NCBI RefSeq assembly: GCF_036226885.1
Contig: NZ_CP109027.1
Span: 5,022,001 to 5,086,000, forward strand
Reading direction: 5' to 3'
DNA from: Streptomyces sp. NBC_00663
GTDB taxonomy: Bacteria; Actinomycetota; Actinomycetes; Streptomycetales; Streptomycetaceae
Length of the DNA: 64,000 nucleotides
The position numbers and the translations under genes were made by a program. The notes under the pieces were generated by a model, which was not told the DNA's origin, ran no database searches, and saw only the letters and a program-made list of their open reading frames with translations. Of the stretch, positions 43,336 through 52,775 are shown in pieces; positions within the stretch are counted from its first letter, which is position 1, and each line of letters opens with the position of its first letter.

Positions 43336-44937
43336 TTAGCGGGTGCTCCCGGACGGGCTCGGCGAGGGGCTGGTGCCGGTGCTGGTGCCGCTGCTGGGGC
43401 TGGGGCTCGGGGTGGCTCCGGGCAGGTTCTCCTCCGGGAGATGACGGCTGACCTCCGCCGTCGTCAGGCCGAGGCCGCCCAGTTTGATCGCGTCCCAGGC
43501 TTGCAGATGCCGGGTGTCGCGGTCGAAGTAGAGGATCGAGGCCTCGATCGGGTCCGGGTACTTGCCCTCGACCGCGCGCAGCCCGCTGCCGCCGGTGGAG
43601 CCCTCGACGCGCAGCCGGGTGCCGTTGCGCATGACCTCCGTCTCCTGGTGGTGCAGATGGCCGGAGAGGACCAGCGGGACCGAGCCGTCGACCTCGCGGG
43701 CGGCCGAGGGCTCGTGGATCACGGCGACGTCGACCGGTTTCCCGGCGGTCGTCCAGTCGCGCAGCGAGGCGGCGAGCCGGCCGCCGGCCGCCTCCTGGGT
43801 CTCCTGGGCGCCGGACTTCTCGCTGCGGTCGGGGGTGTACTGGGGATCACCGAGCCCGGCGAAGCGCAGCCCGGCGACGGTCTCGGCGCGGCCGTCGTCG
43901 AGGACGTGGACGTTCTTCATGCGCTCCAGGTAGCGCTGGGTGACCTGGGAGTCGTGGTTGCCGCGGACCCAGACGTACGGCGCCCCGAGGTCGGCGACCG
44001 GGTCGAGGAAGCCGTTCTCGGCGGCCGTGCCGTGGTCCATGGTGTCGCCGGAGTCGACGATCACGTTGACCTGGTACTGCTTCACCAGCGAGGCGATGAT
44101 CTTCCAGCTCGCCGGGTTGAGATGGATGTCCGAGACGTGCAGGACGCGGATGGTGGTGGGGTCCGGCTGGTAGGCGGGGAGCGTGGAGGTGACGTCGTAC
44201 AGCTTGGTCACGTTGGTCACCAGGCGCGCCAACTCCCGCTGGTAGACGTCGAACTCGGTGACGATGCTGCGCGCGTTGCCGACCAGGGACGGGGCCGAGG
44301 AGAGCAGTCCGGAGAACTTCGGCTGGAGGACCGAGTCGGGGTTCCAGGTGGCGTACGCCGTCCCGCCGCACGCGGCCAGCAGGGTCAGGGCGAGGCCGCC
44401 GGCGGCGAGGGCGCGGCGCGGGCGGCGGTAGACGGCGAGGCCGAGGGCGGTGGCGCCCGCGACGACGGCGACACAGGAGCGCAGGGCCAGGTCGAGGGTG
44501 CCGTGCTCGACGTCCCGGGCGACCTCGTCCTGGAGGCCGGAGATCCGCTCGGGGTGGTCGACCAGGGCCTGGGAGCGGACCGGGTCGAGTTGGTCGACGT
44601 TGACGTCGAGGCGGACCGGGGCGTGATGGCTGTCCAGTTGCAGGGCGCCGAGCGGGGAGACGTTGATCTTCGTGCCGCCGGTGAGGGACGGGCGCAGGGT
44701 CATCGTGGTGTTCATGGGCCCGACCGGGGTGCGGACGTTGCCGACGATGAGCAGGCCCAGCCAGGCGCCGAGCAGCACGACCGCGACCAGACCGAGGGCG
44801 CGGCCCCACGGGTGCGGCTGGGGCACGAGTTCGACGGAGGGGTGCGGGCGGCGGGTGCGGTAGTGCCGGGCGAGGGCGCGGGGCGAGCGGCGTAGGCGGA
44901 TCAGGACGTTCAGGGCGGCGACGGGGACGCGGGCCAT
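43336..44937 (-). CDS. Membrane-anchored metallophosphoesterase
   Basis: 533 residues. Two membrane helices (about 48-66 and 150-200, the second likely a hairpin) precede the calcineurin-like phosphoesterase domain from about residue 265: metal motifs HVSDIHLN, DSGDTMDH, WVRGNHDS, VIHEPS and LSGHLHHQ, all intact. A Ser/Pro/Gly-rich tail (about 505-533) is low-complexity. By family it hydrolyses phosphoesters, possibly phospholipid or nucleotide, using two metal ions; the side of the membrane is not certain. Confidence 0.93.
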   Translation of the reverse strand: MARVPVAALNVLIRLRRSPRALARHYRTRRPHPSVELVPQPHPWGRALGLVAVVLLGAWLGLLIVGNVRTPVGPMNTTMTLRPSLTGGTKINVSPLGALQLDSHHAPVRLDVNVDQLDPVRSQALVDHPERISGLQDEVARDVEHGTLDLALRSCVAVVAGATALGLAVYRRPRRALAAGGLALTLLAACGGTAYATWNPDSVLQPKFSGLLSSAPSLVGNARSIVTEFDVYQRELARLVTNVTKLYDVTSTLPAYQPDPTTIRVLHVSDIHLNPASWKIIASLVKQYQVNVIVDSGDTMDHGTAAENGFLDPVADLGAPYVWVRGNHDSQVTQRYLERMKNVHVLDDGRAETVAGLRFAGLGDPQYTPDRSEKSGAQETQEAAGGRLAASLRDWTTAGKPVDVAVIHEPSAAREVDGSVPLVLSGHLHHQETEVMRNGTRLRVEGSTGGSGLRAVEGKYPDPIEASILYFDRDTRHLQAWDAIKLGGLGLTTAEVSRHLPEENLPGATPSPSPSSGTSTGTSPSPSPSGSTR

Positions 44938-44991
44938 TGGTCCCGTATGCCCAAGTGCGGGGGTGGCTATGCGGTGGTGTGGCGCACGGGA

Positions 44992-45387
44992 TCAGCCCCA
45001 GCCGAGTTCGTGGAGACGCTCGTCGTCGATGCCGAAGTGGTGGGCGATCTCGTGGACGACGGTCACGGCGACCTCGTGGACGACGTCGTCGCGGGTCTCG
45101 CAGTAGCGCAGGGTCGGGCCCATGTAGATCGAGATGCGGTCGGGCAGGACGCCCGCGTACCACTCGCCGCGCTCGGTGAGCGGGGTGCCCTCGTACAGGC
45201 CGAGCAGTTCGGGGTCGTCCGCCGGGGGTTCGTCCTCCACGAACACCGCCACGTTGTCCATGACCCGGGTCAGCTCGGGCGGGATCTGGTCCAGGGCCTC
45301 GGCCACCAGCTCTTCGAAGGCGTCGCGCGTCATCTCCAGCACAGGGACATTGTCGGGGACGGGGGCGTGATCCGCGGGGTCGGGCAC
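44992..45387 (-). CDS. Zincin-like metallopeptidase family protein
   Basis: 131 residues from the GTG at 45387; a GTG at 45342 (giving LEMTRDAFEEL) is an equally likely start. Zinc motif HEIAHH at 112-117, followed by the third-ligand region IDDERLHELGW. DNVAVFVEDEPP and GLYEGTPLTERG are signatures of the 'metallopeptidase family' related to minimal gluzincins (PF06262 type), common in actinobacteria. The natural substrate is unknown. Confidence 0.9.
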   Translation of the reverse strand: MPDPADHAPVPDNVPVLEMTRDAFEELVAEALDQIPPELTRVMDNVAVFVEDEPPADDPELLGLYEGTPLTERGEWYAGVLPDRISIYMGPTLRYCETRDDVVHEVAVTVVHEIAHHFGIDDERLHELGWG

Positions 45388-45491
45388 GGCTGGTGTGCGG
45401 TCGGGCCGTGCGGGGCACCGCGCGTGTCCTCTTGTGGGCGGCGGGAGTTGGACAGGTGGACTCCCTCACCCGCCCTCGGAGGTGGCTGCCC

Positions 45492-46025
45492 GTGCGCCCC
45501 AAGTACGTACCCGTCCGTCTGGCCGCCACGGTCATGGCCGTCGCCGCCGCCGCAGGCTGTATGAGCGTCGGTGACGACGACGGGGGCAAGAGCGCCAAGC
45601 CCTCGCACTCCGCGGGAGAGCGGGGCGGTGAGGCGCCGGACGGCGGGACGGCGGTGTCGGGCGGCGGCTCCGGGTACGGGGCGGCGGGCGCCGACGGCAA
45701 GCACGGCGAGAAGGGGAAGGGCAAGGGGAAGGGGAAGGACGGGGAGTCCGCGTCGCCCTCCGCCTCGGCGTCGGCCCAGGACGACGCGTCGCCCTCGGCG
45801 AAGCCCCAGCCCGGGAAGCCGGACAAGCCGGGGCAGCCGACGCCGACCAAGGCGCCGCCGACCCCGACGAGGACGGCCGACCCGGACCCGGTGACGCCGA
45901 CCCCCGAGCCGCCGACGCCGGACCCGCCGACGCCGTCGGCCGAGCCCTCCTCCTCCGCCCACCCGGACACCGAGCCGCAACTGGTCCAGCGGGAGCCGGC
46001 GCCGACGGCGGGATCACCGGTGTGA
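45492..46025 (+). CDS. Low-complexity lipoprotein
   Basis: 177 residues from the GTG at 45492, chosen for its ribosome site GGAGGTGG. N-terminal signal RLAATVMAVAAAAGC with Cys as probable lipidation site. The rest is low-complexity: Gly-rich, a Lys-Gly run (KGKGKGKGKDG), Ser-rich, and then many Pro-Thr (TPTPEPPTPDPPTP). No domain; probably a flexible surface lipoprotein. Confidence 0.75.
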   Translation: MRPKYVPVRLAATVMAVAAAAGCMSVGDDDGGKSAKPSHSAGERGGEAPDGGTAVSGGGSGYGAAGADGKHGEKGKGKGKGKDGESASPSASASAQDDASPSAKPQPGKPDKPGQPTPTKAPPTPTRTADPDPVTPTPEPPTPDPPTPSAEPSSSAHPDTEPQLVQREPAPTAGSPV

Positions 46026-46068
46026 CGGCCGCGGCGATGTGACGTACGTCTAGTCCACGGGGATCGGT

Positions 46069-46098
46069 TTGCCTTGGGGGGTGGAGGGTGCGTATGGT
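46069..46098 (+). promoter_or_regulatory. Probable promoter of the DEAD-box helicase gene
   Basis: TTGCCT (46069-46074) and TATGGT (46093-46098) are 18 bases apart, a good HrdB-type match. The transcript would begin near 46105 and have a leader of about 150 bases. A hairpin GCGCC-GTGT-GGCGC at 46140-46153 lies in the leader. Confidence 0.6.
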
Positions 46099-46256
46099 GG
46101 TAGATCGTTTGATCCCATTGCCCGGCGCCATTGCAGAGAGCGCCGTGTGGCGCGTTCTCTCCCTTGCCGTGGCTGACCGCATAGAGGCGGTCGTATTGCG
46201 AAATCACGGAGTTGACGGGCGCGTGCCGACGAGACTCCGGAAGGTTTCGCTTACGC

Positions 46257-48470
46257 ATGTCCATTTCCAGTTCTGATCACATCGTCATGCCCGAGAACGA
46301 CGAGAACGAGGCCGTCGAGGCGCTCGAGACCGTCGACTCGGCCGACTCGCTCGACACCGCCGACACCGCCGACTCGGTCGACGAGACCCCCGGGGTCACC
46401 TTCGCCGACCTCGGTCTTCCCGAGGGCGTCGTGCGCAAGCTCGCGCAGAACGGTGTGACCGCCCCCTTCCCGATCCAGGCCGCGACCATCCCGGACGCCC
46501 TGGCCGGCAAGGACATCCTCGGCCGTGGCCGCACCGGCTCCGGCAAGACCCTCTCCTTCGGTCTGCCGACCCTGGCGACGCTCGCCGGCGGCCGCACCGA
46601 GAAGCACAAGCCCCGCGCGATCATCCTCACGCCGACGCGTGAGCTCGCCATGCAGGTGGCGGACGCCCTCCAGCCCTACGGCGACGTCCTCGGCCTGAAG
46701 ATGAAGGTCGTCTGCGGCGGTACGTCGATGGGCAACCAGATCTACGCCCTCGAGCGCGGCGTCGACGTCCTGGTAGCCACCCCGGGCCGGCTGCGCGACA
46801 TCATCAACCGCGGCGCCTGCTCGCTGGAGAACGTGCAGATCGCCGTCCTCGACGAGGCCGACCAGATGTCCGACCTGGGCTTCCTGCCCGAGGTCACCGA
46901 GCTGCTCGACCAGGTCCCGGCCGGCGGCCAGCGGATGCTGTTCTCCGCCACGATGGAGAACGAGATCTCCACGCTGGTCAAGCGCTACCTGAGCAACCCC
47001 GTCACGCACGAGGTCGACAGCGCCCAGGGCAACGTCACGACCATGTCGCACCACATCCTGATCGTGAAGCCCAAGGACAAGGCGCCGGTCACCGCCGCGA
47101 TCGCCTCCCGCAAGGGCCGCACGATCATCTTCGTCCGCACCCAGCTGGGCGCGGACCGCATCGCCGAGCAGCTGTGCGACGCCGGTGTGAAGGCCGACGC
47201 GCTGCACGGCGGTATGACGCAGGGCGCCCGTACCCGCGTGCTCGAGGACTTCAAGAAGGGCTACGTCAACGCGCTCGTCGCGACCGACGTCGCCGCCCGT
47301 GGTATCCACGTCGACGGCATCGACCTGGTCCTGAACGTGGACCCGGCCGGTGACCACAAGGACTACCTGCACCGCGCGGGCCGTACGGCGCGTGCCGGTC
47401 GCACGGGTACGGTCGTCTCCCTCTCCCTGCCGCACCAGCGCCGCCAGATCTTCCGCCTCATGGAGGACGCGGGCGTCGACGCCGGGCGTCACATCATCCA
47501 GAGCGCCGGCGCCTTCGACCCCGAGGTCGCCGAGATCACCGGTGCCCGGTCGATGACCGAGGTCCAGGCCGAGTCCGCGGGCAACGCCGCGCAGCAGGCC
47601 GAGCGTGAGGTCGCCTCCCTGACCAAGCAGCTGGAGCGGGCGCAGCGCCGTGCGAGCGAGCTGCGCGAGGAGGCCGACCGCCTCGTCGCCCGCGCCGCCC
47701 GTGACCGCGGTGAGGACCCGGAGGCCGCCGTCGCCGAGGCGCAGGCCGCGGTCGTTGCCGCCGAGGCCGTCGAGGCGTCGGTGCCCGCGCAGCCGGCGGC
47801 CCAGGAGGCCGAGCGTGGCTTCGAGCGTCGCGACAACGACCGTGGCGGCTTCCGTCGTGACGAGCGTCGCGACGACCGTGGTGGCCGTTCCTTCGAGCGC
47901 CGTGACGACCGTGGTGGCCGTTCCTTCGAGCGTCGGGACAACGACCGCGGTGACCGTGGCGGGTTCCGTCGTGACGAGCGTCGCGATGACCGTGGTGGCC
48001 GTTCCTTCGAGCGCCGTGACGACCGGGGCGGCTTCAACCGGGACAACCGTGACCGCGGTGAGCGTGGCTTCGAGCGTCGGGACAACGAGCGCGGTGACCG
48101 TGGCGGGTTCCGTCGTGACGAGCGTCGCGACGACCGTGGTGGCCGTTCCTTCGAGCGCCGTGACGACCGCGGTGGCCGTGGCTTCGAGCGTCGGGACAAC
48201 GAGCGCGGTGACCGTGGCGGGTTCCGTCGCGACGACCGTCCGGCCGGCCGTTCCTTCGAGCGCCGTGACGAGCGCGGTGGACACCGTGGCAGCGACCGCC
48301 CCTTCAACCGCGACCGCCGCGACGACCGTCCGGGCTTCCGCTCCGGCGGCCACGAGCGCCCCCACGGCCGCCGTGACGACCACCGTGGCACCGGCACCGG
48401 CACCGGCTCCGGTTCCGGCTCGTCCTTCGGCCGCCGTGACGACAAGCCGCGCTGGAAGCGCAACGGCTGA
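46257..48470 (+). CDS. DEAD-box ATP-dependent RNA helicase with Arg/Asp/Gly-rich tail
   Basis: 737 residues from the ATG at 46257 (GGAAGG about 12 bases before); an ATG at 46287 is possible. Acidic N-terminus, then the helicase core from about residue 48: Q motif, GRGRTGSGKT (90-97), PTRELA, ATPGRLRDI, LDEADQMSDLGF, FSATM, and HRAGRTARAGRTG. A coiled segment (about 440-500) is followed by about 200 residues of imperfect repeats of the type RRDDRGGRSFERRD, an RGG-like RNA-binding tail. RhlE/DeaD-like; probably in ribosome assembly or cold-stress RNA remodelling. Confidence 0.95.
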   Translation: MSISSSDHIVMPENDENEAVEALETVDSADSLDTADTADSVDETPGVTFADLGLPEGVVRKLAQNGVTAPFPIQAATIPDALAGKDILGRGRTGSGKTLSFGLPTLATLAGGRTEKHKPRAIILTPTRELAMQVADALQPYGDVLGLKMKVVCGGTSMGNQIYALERGVDVLVATPGRLRDIINRGACSLENVQIAVLDEADQMSDLGFLPEVTELLDQVPAGGQRMLFSATMENEISTLVKRYLSNPVTHEVDSAQGNVTTMSHHILIVKPKDKAPVTAAIASRKGRTIIFVRTQLGADRIAEQLCDAGVKADALHGGMTQGARTRVLEDFKKGYVNALVATDVAARGIHVDGIDLVLNVDPAGDHKDYLHRAGRTARAGRTGTVVSLSLPHQRRQIFRLMEDAGVDAGRHIIQSAGAFDPEVAEITGARSMTEVQAESAGNAAQQAEREVASLTKQLERAQRRASELREEADRLVARAARDRGEDPEAAVAEAQAAVVAAEAVEASVPAQPAAQEAERGFERRDNDRGGFRRDERRDDRGGRSFERRDDRGGRSFERRDNDRGDRGGFRRDERRDDRGGRSFERRDDRGGFNRDNRDRGERGFERRDNERGDRGGFRRDERRDDRGGRSFERRDDRGGRGFERRDNERGDRGGFRRDDRPAGRSFERRDERGGHRGSDRPFNRDRRDDRPGFRSGGHERPHGRRDDHRGTGTGTGSGSGSSFGRRDDKPRWKRNG
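47815..48340 (+). repeat. Imperfect tandem repeats in the helicase tail
   Basis: Repeated blocks around CGACGACCGTGGTGGCCGTTCCTTCGAGCG-like units encode R-D-D-R-G-G-R-S-F-E-R. Several blocks are near-identical at the DNA level, which favours length change by recombination. Confidence 0.85.
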
Positions 48471-48483
48471 CAAGTAGCTCAAT

Positions 48484-48519
48484 GAAGGGCCCGTACGACT
48501 CCGGTCGTACGGGCCCTTC
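48484..48519 (+). terminator. Terminator of the helicase gene
   Basis: A perfect 16-bp stem, GAAGGGCCCGTACGAC and its complement, with loop TCCG, 13 bases after the stop. Confidence 0.93.
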
Positions 48520-48646
48520 GGCGTTCCGGGGTTTCCGAGGGGCACGGGCGGCCGGTTTGCCGGACTCCTCATGATTAGTGAATGTGTTCGAATCCTGTGC
48601 GTGGCCTGTGTTAACTTCCGCGCCTCCCTAGCCAGTTGGAGGTGTC

Positions 48647-50941
48647 GTGGCCCCACGCCACAGGCCCCATCGCATGTGTTTCCTCGTTCCCGGCGCGCTC
48701 GTCGCCTCCGTCGTGCTCGCGCCCGCCGCCCACGCCGACACGACCCCCGCGCCCCTCACCATCGACGCCCCCGACCGCTATCTGCCGCGCGGCCTCAACC
48801 TGGAGTCGGCGGGCGGCGCCGGCGACCTCGGCCGGGTGGAGCGCGACGGCTCCGAGGACTTCACCGGATTCCGCTGGACCCCCACCTCCGGCGACCCGAC
48901 GGCCATCGGCCAGGACCCGGCGGCCCCGTCCGCCGAGCGCGTCGGAGGCTTCGCCTCGGACGTCGTCGGCGTCCACACACCCGCCGACCGGTCCGTGGAG
49001 CTGAAGGACATGAAGGCGGGCACGTCGATCCGCTTCACGCTCCCCGAGGGCCAGACCTACCAGGGCACGTACGGCGACACGGTGCTGACGGCCACCTGGG
49101 CCGCGGACGGCTCCGTCGCCTCCCTGCACCTTCTGCGCCCCCGTGACGACGGGGAGTTGAAGGACACGGAGGTCACCGGCAAGGACGGTGTGAGGCCGGC
49201 GTCGTACAAGGTGCTCGGCGGCGACGCCGACACCCTCGCGATCTGGGTCTCCGGCGACCCGGCTGGCCAGGTCGGCCTGGTGGACACGACGACCGGCCGG
49301 ATCACCGGCGTGCTCAAGGGCACCTGGGGCAGCGGGTACACGCAGGTCGCGGTCGGCGCGACGTACGTGGCCTGGTTCGACCCGGCGTACGGCGACCAGA
49401 AGGCGCACCTGCTGCGCCGGGACGCCCTCGACGGCACCGAGACCACGGTGGACGTGGCCTCGTCGTACGAGCAGCGGGCGTACATCGCGCTGGCCGGCGA
49501 CTGGCTGGTCTCGCTGCGCCAGACCGAGTCCTTCCGCAACAGCGACGCCCCGAAGGACCGCGGCGAGCCCCTGCTGGCGGTCCCGGTGACCGGCGGTCAG
49601 GTGCGGACGCTGCTGCCGCACGCCCGCCTCGGCGGCACCTACGGCCTGAACCCGACGCCGGACGGCGGGATCCTGGTCGCGGGCGGCGCGTCGGCGGGCG
49701 ACTGGGGCGTACGGAAGGTGACGGCGCGGCCCGACGGCACCCTCGCGGTGGCCACGGTGAGGTCCCTGACGCCGAAGGCGGGCACGTACAGCGCGGTGAC
49801 CCTGGCCGCAGGCGACCTCGCGACGAGCGAGCCGGACACCAACTACCTGCCCTCCCTCTACAAACGCCACATCGACCTCGGGACCGCGTCCGCCGGCCCC
49901 CGCGCCCTCGTCGCCCAGCCGCCGCTGAGCACCGACGGCACGGGCGGTACGGCGGGCAGCGGGGCCTTCGCGCTCGGCGACGGCGCGTTCGCCTACCCGG
50001 CGGCCGGCGGCATCGATGTCCGTTCGGCCCCGGACGACGCGGTGAGCGTGGCGGTCCCGGGCGGCGGCCAGATCGTGGACGCGTCCGGCCGGTACGTCGT
50101 CTTCGGCTACGGCTACATGTCCGGGTTCGGCTCGTACCAGCAGTACGTCGTCGACCGCGAGAAGCCCGGCTCCGACAAGGTCCTCCTCACCCGGCCCGCG
50201 TCGGCCGCGGCCGTCTGGGGCAGCGACTTCTGGACGCCGGGCGACACCGAGGGGACGGTGACGTCGACCGATCTGAGGTCCGGCGCGACCGAGACCTTCG
50301 CGCTCGGCAAGGAGTGCACGCCGACCGACCTCCAGGCGGTGGGCCGCTGGGTCTACTGGACCTGCGCGGCCTCCGGCGACCCGGCGGGCTCCGGGGTCTG
50401 GGACCGCGACACCGGGCGCATGCTCGACGTACCGGCGGACGGTGAGCTGGGCGACGGGTACGTGGTCGTGCACGACGAGGGGACGGGCCAGCTCCGGCTC
50501 GTCGACTTCCACACGGCCGACACGGTCGAGACCCACGTCCTCGCGACCGACCTCCCCGGTTACCTCTCCCACGGCGCCTACGCCGTCGACCGCTTCGGCG
50601 GCGGTGTGGCCTGGCTCCCGGGGCGGGGGAAGCCGGGGGCGATGCGGGCGGTTGCCTCCGGGGTGCCGACGTCGGCGCTGACCGCGGTCGAGGCGCACGC
50701 GGACCGTTCCGCCGCCGGGTGGACCGCCACCTGGCAGCTCTCCAAGCCGGCCGCGCCGGGCGCGCATGTCGTCATCAAGGACGCCTCGGGGGCGACCGTG
50801 CGGACCCTGGACGCCGTTCAGCACGGTGCCGAGCTGGAGGTGACGTGGGACGGGGCCGACGAGGGCCCGTACACCTGGGAGTTGGCGGCGGCGCCCGCGG
50901 ACGGGCAGGGGGCCGAGCTGCGGTTGACGGGCGGTATTTAG
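48647..50941 (+). CDS. Secreted protein with beta-propeller-like repeats and FlgD-type Ig domain
   Basis: 764 residues, GTG start with GGAGGTG just upstream. Signal peptide with basic head, hydrophobic core (LVPGALVASVVLAPAAHA) and an Ala-x-Ala cleavage site near residue 30. The middle 500 residues are beta-rich with repeated VAVGATYVAWFDPAYGD / LAGDWLVSLRQ / GRWVYWTCA elements, as in beta-propellers. The last 90 residues (TWQLSKPAAPGAHVVIKDASG, then EVTWDGADEGPYTWEL) fit the FlgD-like Ig fold that often ends Streptomyces exoproteins. No catalytic motif; role unknown. Confidence 0.8.
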   Translation: MAPRHRPHRMCFLVPGALVASVVLAPAAHADTTPAPLTIDAPDRYLPRGLNLESAGGAGDLGRVERDGSEDFTGFRWTPTSGDPTAIGQDPAAPSAERVGGFASDVVGVHTPADRSVELKDMKAGTSIRFTLPEGQTYQGTYGDTVLTATWAADGSVASLHLLRPRDDGELKDTEVTGKDGVRPASYKVLGGDADTLAIWVSGDPAGQVGLVDTTTGRITGVLKGTWGSGYTQVAVGATYVAWFDPAYGDQKAHLLRRDALDGTETTVDVASSYEQRAYIALAGDWLVSLRQTESFRNSDAPKDRGEPLLAVPVTGGQVRTLLPHARLGGTYGLNPTPDGGILVAGGASAGDWGVRKVTARPDGTLAVATVRSLTPKAGTYSAVTLAAGDLATSEPDTNYLPSLYKRHIDLGTASAGPRALVAQPPLSTDGTGGTAGSGAFALGDGAFAYPAAGGIDVRSAPDDAVSVAVPGGGQIVDASGRYVVFGYGYMSGFGSYQQYVVDREKPGSDKVLLTRPASAAAVWGSDFWTPGDTEGTVTSTDLRSGATETFALGKECTPTDLQAVGRWVYWTCAASGDPAGSGVWDRDTGRMLDVPADGELGDGYVVVHDEGTGQLRLVDFHTADTVETHVLATDLPGYLSHGAYAVDRFGGGVAWLPGRGKPGAMRAVASGVPTSALTAVEAHADRSAAGWTATWQLSKPAAPGAHVVIKDASGATVRTLDAVQHGAELEVTWDGADEGPYTWELAAAPADGQGAELRLTGGI

Positions 50942-50948
50942 CCATCCT

Positions 50949-50962
50949 GTGACGTGTGTCAC
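50949..50962. promoter_or_regulatory. Crp-like site upstream of the amino-acid permease
   Basis: GTGAC-GTGT-GTCAC is a perfect inverted repeat and fits the Streptomyces Crp consensus GTG-N6-GNCAC. It lies 27 bases before the permease ATG. Confidence 0.45.
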
Positions 50963-50989
50963 GCCCCCGGCAAGGGAATTGCTGGGGGC

Positions 50990-52546
50990 ATGACAGATGA
51001 CGCGATAGCGAGCGGGCCGTCCAAGGGGCCGAACGGCCTGTCGGACGAGGAACGGCTGGCCCAGCTCGGTTACACACAGGTCCTGGCCCGCCGTATGTCG
51101 GCGTTCTCCAACTACGCCGTCTCCTTCACGATCATCTCGGTCCTGTCGGGCTGTCTGACGCTGTATCTGTTCGGCATGAACACCGGCGGCCCCGCGGTGA
51201 TCACGTGGGGGTGGGTGGCCGTCGGGCTGATGACCCTGTTCGTCGGGTTGTCGATGGCCGAGATCTGTTCGGCGTACCCGACCTCCGCGGGGCTGTACTT
51301 CTGGGCCCACCGCCTCGCCCCGCCCCGGACCGCGGCCGCGTGGGCGTGGTTCACGGGCTGGTTCAACGTGCTGGGGCAGGTCGCCGTGACCGCCGGCATC
51401 GACTTCGGGGCGGCGTCCTTCCTCGGCGCCTACCTGAACCTCCAGTTCGACTTCGAGGTGACGCCGGGCAGGACGATGCTGCTCTTCGCGGCGATCCTCG
51501 TCCTGCACGGCCTGCTCAACACCTTCGGCGTGCGGATCGTCGCCCTGTTGAACAGCGTCAGCGTGTGGTGGCACGTGATCGGCGTCGCGCTCATCGTCGG
51601 CGCCCTCACCTTCGCCCCCGACCACCACCAGTCCGCGTCCTTCGTGTTCGGCGAGTTCGTGAACAACACGGGCTGGGGCAGCGGGGCGTACGTCGTCGCC
51701 CTCGGCCTGCTGATGGCCCAGTACACCTTCACCGGCTACGACGCCTCCGCCCATATGACCGAGGAGACGCACGACGCCTCGACGGCGGGCCCGAAGGGGA
51801 TCGTGCAGTCGATCTGGACGTCGTGGATCGCGGGCTTCGTGTTGTTGCTGGGCTTCACCTTCGCCATCCAGTCCTACGACGGTGCCCTGAACTCCCCGAC
51901 CGGCGCGCCGCCCGCCCAGATCCTGCTGGACGCGCTCGGCGCGACCTCCGGCAAGCTGCTGCTGCTCGTCGTCATCGGGGCGCAGCTGTTCTGCGGGATG
52001 GCGTCCGTGACCGCCAACAGCCGCATGATCTACGCGTTCTCCCGGGACGGGGCGCTGCCGTACTCGCGCATCTGGCACACCGTCAGCCCCCGCACCCGCA
52101 CACCGGTCGCCGCGGTGTGGCTGGCGGCGGGCGGCGCGCTGATCCTCGGTCTGCCGTACCTGATCAATGTGACCGCGTACGCGGCGGTGACGTCCATCGC
52201 CGTCATCGGCCTCTACATCGCGTACGTCATCCCGACCCTGCTCCGGCTGCGCAAGGGCGAGGAGTTCGAGCGCGGGCCCTGGCATCTGGGCCGCTGGTCC
52301 AGGGCGATCGGGGTGGTGTCGGTGGCGTGGGTCGGCGTGATCACGGTCCTGTTCATGCTGCCGCAGCTCTCGCCGGTCACCTGGGAGACCTTCAACTACG
52401 CGCCGGTCGCCGTCCTGGTGGTGCTGGGCTTCGCGGCGACCTGGTGGCTGGCCTCGGCCCGGCACTGGTTCCTCAACCCCGACCACGAGCGGACGCTGGC
52501 GAGGGAAGCGGCCCGCAAGGGTGCCCCCGAACCGGTCGATCCGTGA
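50990..52546 (+). CDS. Amino-acid permease, APC family (GABA-permease type)
   Basis: 518 residues from the ATG at 50990. Twelve predicted membrane helices. The N-terminal block LAQLGYTQVLARRMSAFSNYAVSF with helix 1 ISVLSGCLTLY and the following GGPAVITWGWVAVGLMTLFVGLSMAEICSAYPTSAGLY is typical of the amino-acid/choline transporter subfamily (yeast Uga4/BAT1-like). FTGYDASAHMTEET is the conserved helix 6 region. It should import GABA, choline or a related amine with protons; the exact substrate is not deducible. Confidence 0.92.
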   Translation: MTDDAIASGPSKGPNGLSDEERLAQLGYTQVLARRMSAFSNYAVSFTIISVLSGCLTLYLFGMNTGGPAVITWGWVAVGLMTLFVGLSMAEICSAYPTSAGLYFWAHRLAPPRTAAAWAWFTGWFNVLGQVAVTAGIDFGAASFLGAYLNLQFDFEVTPGRTMLLFAAILVLHGLLNTFGVRIVALLNSVSVWWHVIGVALIVGALTFAPDHHQSASFVFGEFVNNTGWGSGAYVVALGLLMAQYTFTGYDASAHMTEETHDASTAGPKGIVQSIWTSWIAGFVLLLGFTFAIQSYDGALNSPTGAPPAQILLDALGATSGKLLLLVVIGAQLFCGMASVTANSRMIYAFSRDGALPYSRIWHTVSPRTRTPVAAVWLAAGGALILGLPYLINVTAYAAVTSIAVIGLYIAYVIPTLLRLRKGEEFERGPWHLGRWSRAIGVVSVAWVGVITVLFMLPQLSPVTWETFNYAPVAVLVVLGFAATWWLASARHWFLNPDHERTLAREAARKGAPEPVDP

Positions 52547-52645
52547 TCTTTACGGCCCGTCTCCCGAGCCCGGCGCGGCCGTGTCCCCGATACCCGATCG
52601 GAGAGACGGCCGCGTCCGGCTATGCTCGGGGAGGCAACATCGCCT

Positions 52646-52718
52646 GGGCCCTTAGCTCAATTGGCAGAGCAGTGGACTTTTAATCCATTGGTTGTGGGTT
52701 CGAGTCCCACAGGGCCTA
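52646..52718 (+). tRNA. tRNA-Lys(UUU)
   Basis: Acceptor GGGCCCT/AGGGCCT (G1-U72 wobble), D arm AGCTCAATTGGCAGAGC, anticodon loop CTTTTAA giving TTT, T-loop GTTCGAGTC, discriminator A, no encoded CCA. Confidence 0.96.
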
Positions 52719-52775
52719 CATGTGACGGCGCCCGAGCCGGCTTCGGTCGGTTCGGGCGCCGTCGTGTTCGCGGGG

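Noticed and set aside
46088..46276. 62-codon frame before the DEAD helicase
   Set aside because: It overlaps the helicase start and the predicted leader and lacks a ribosome site; treated as 5' untranslated region.
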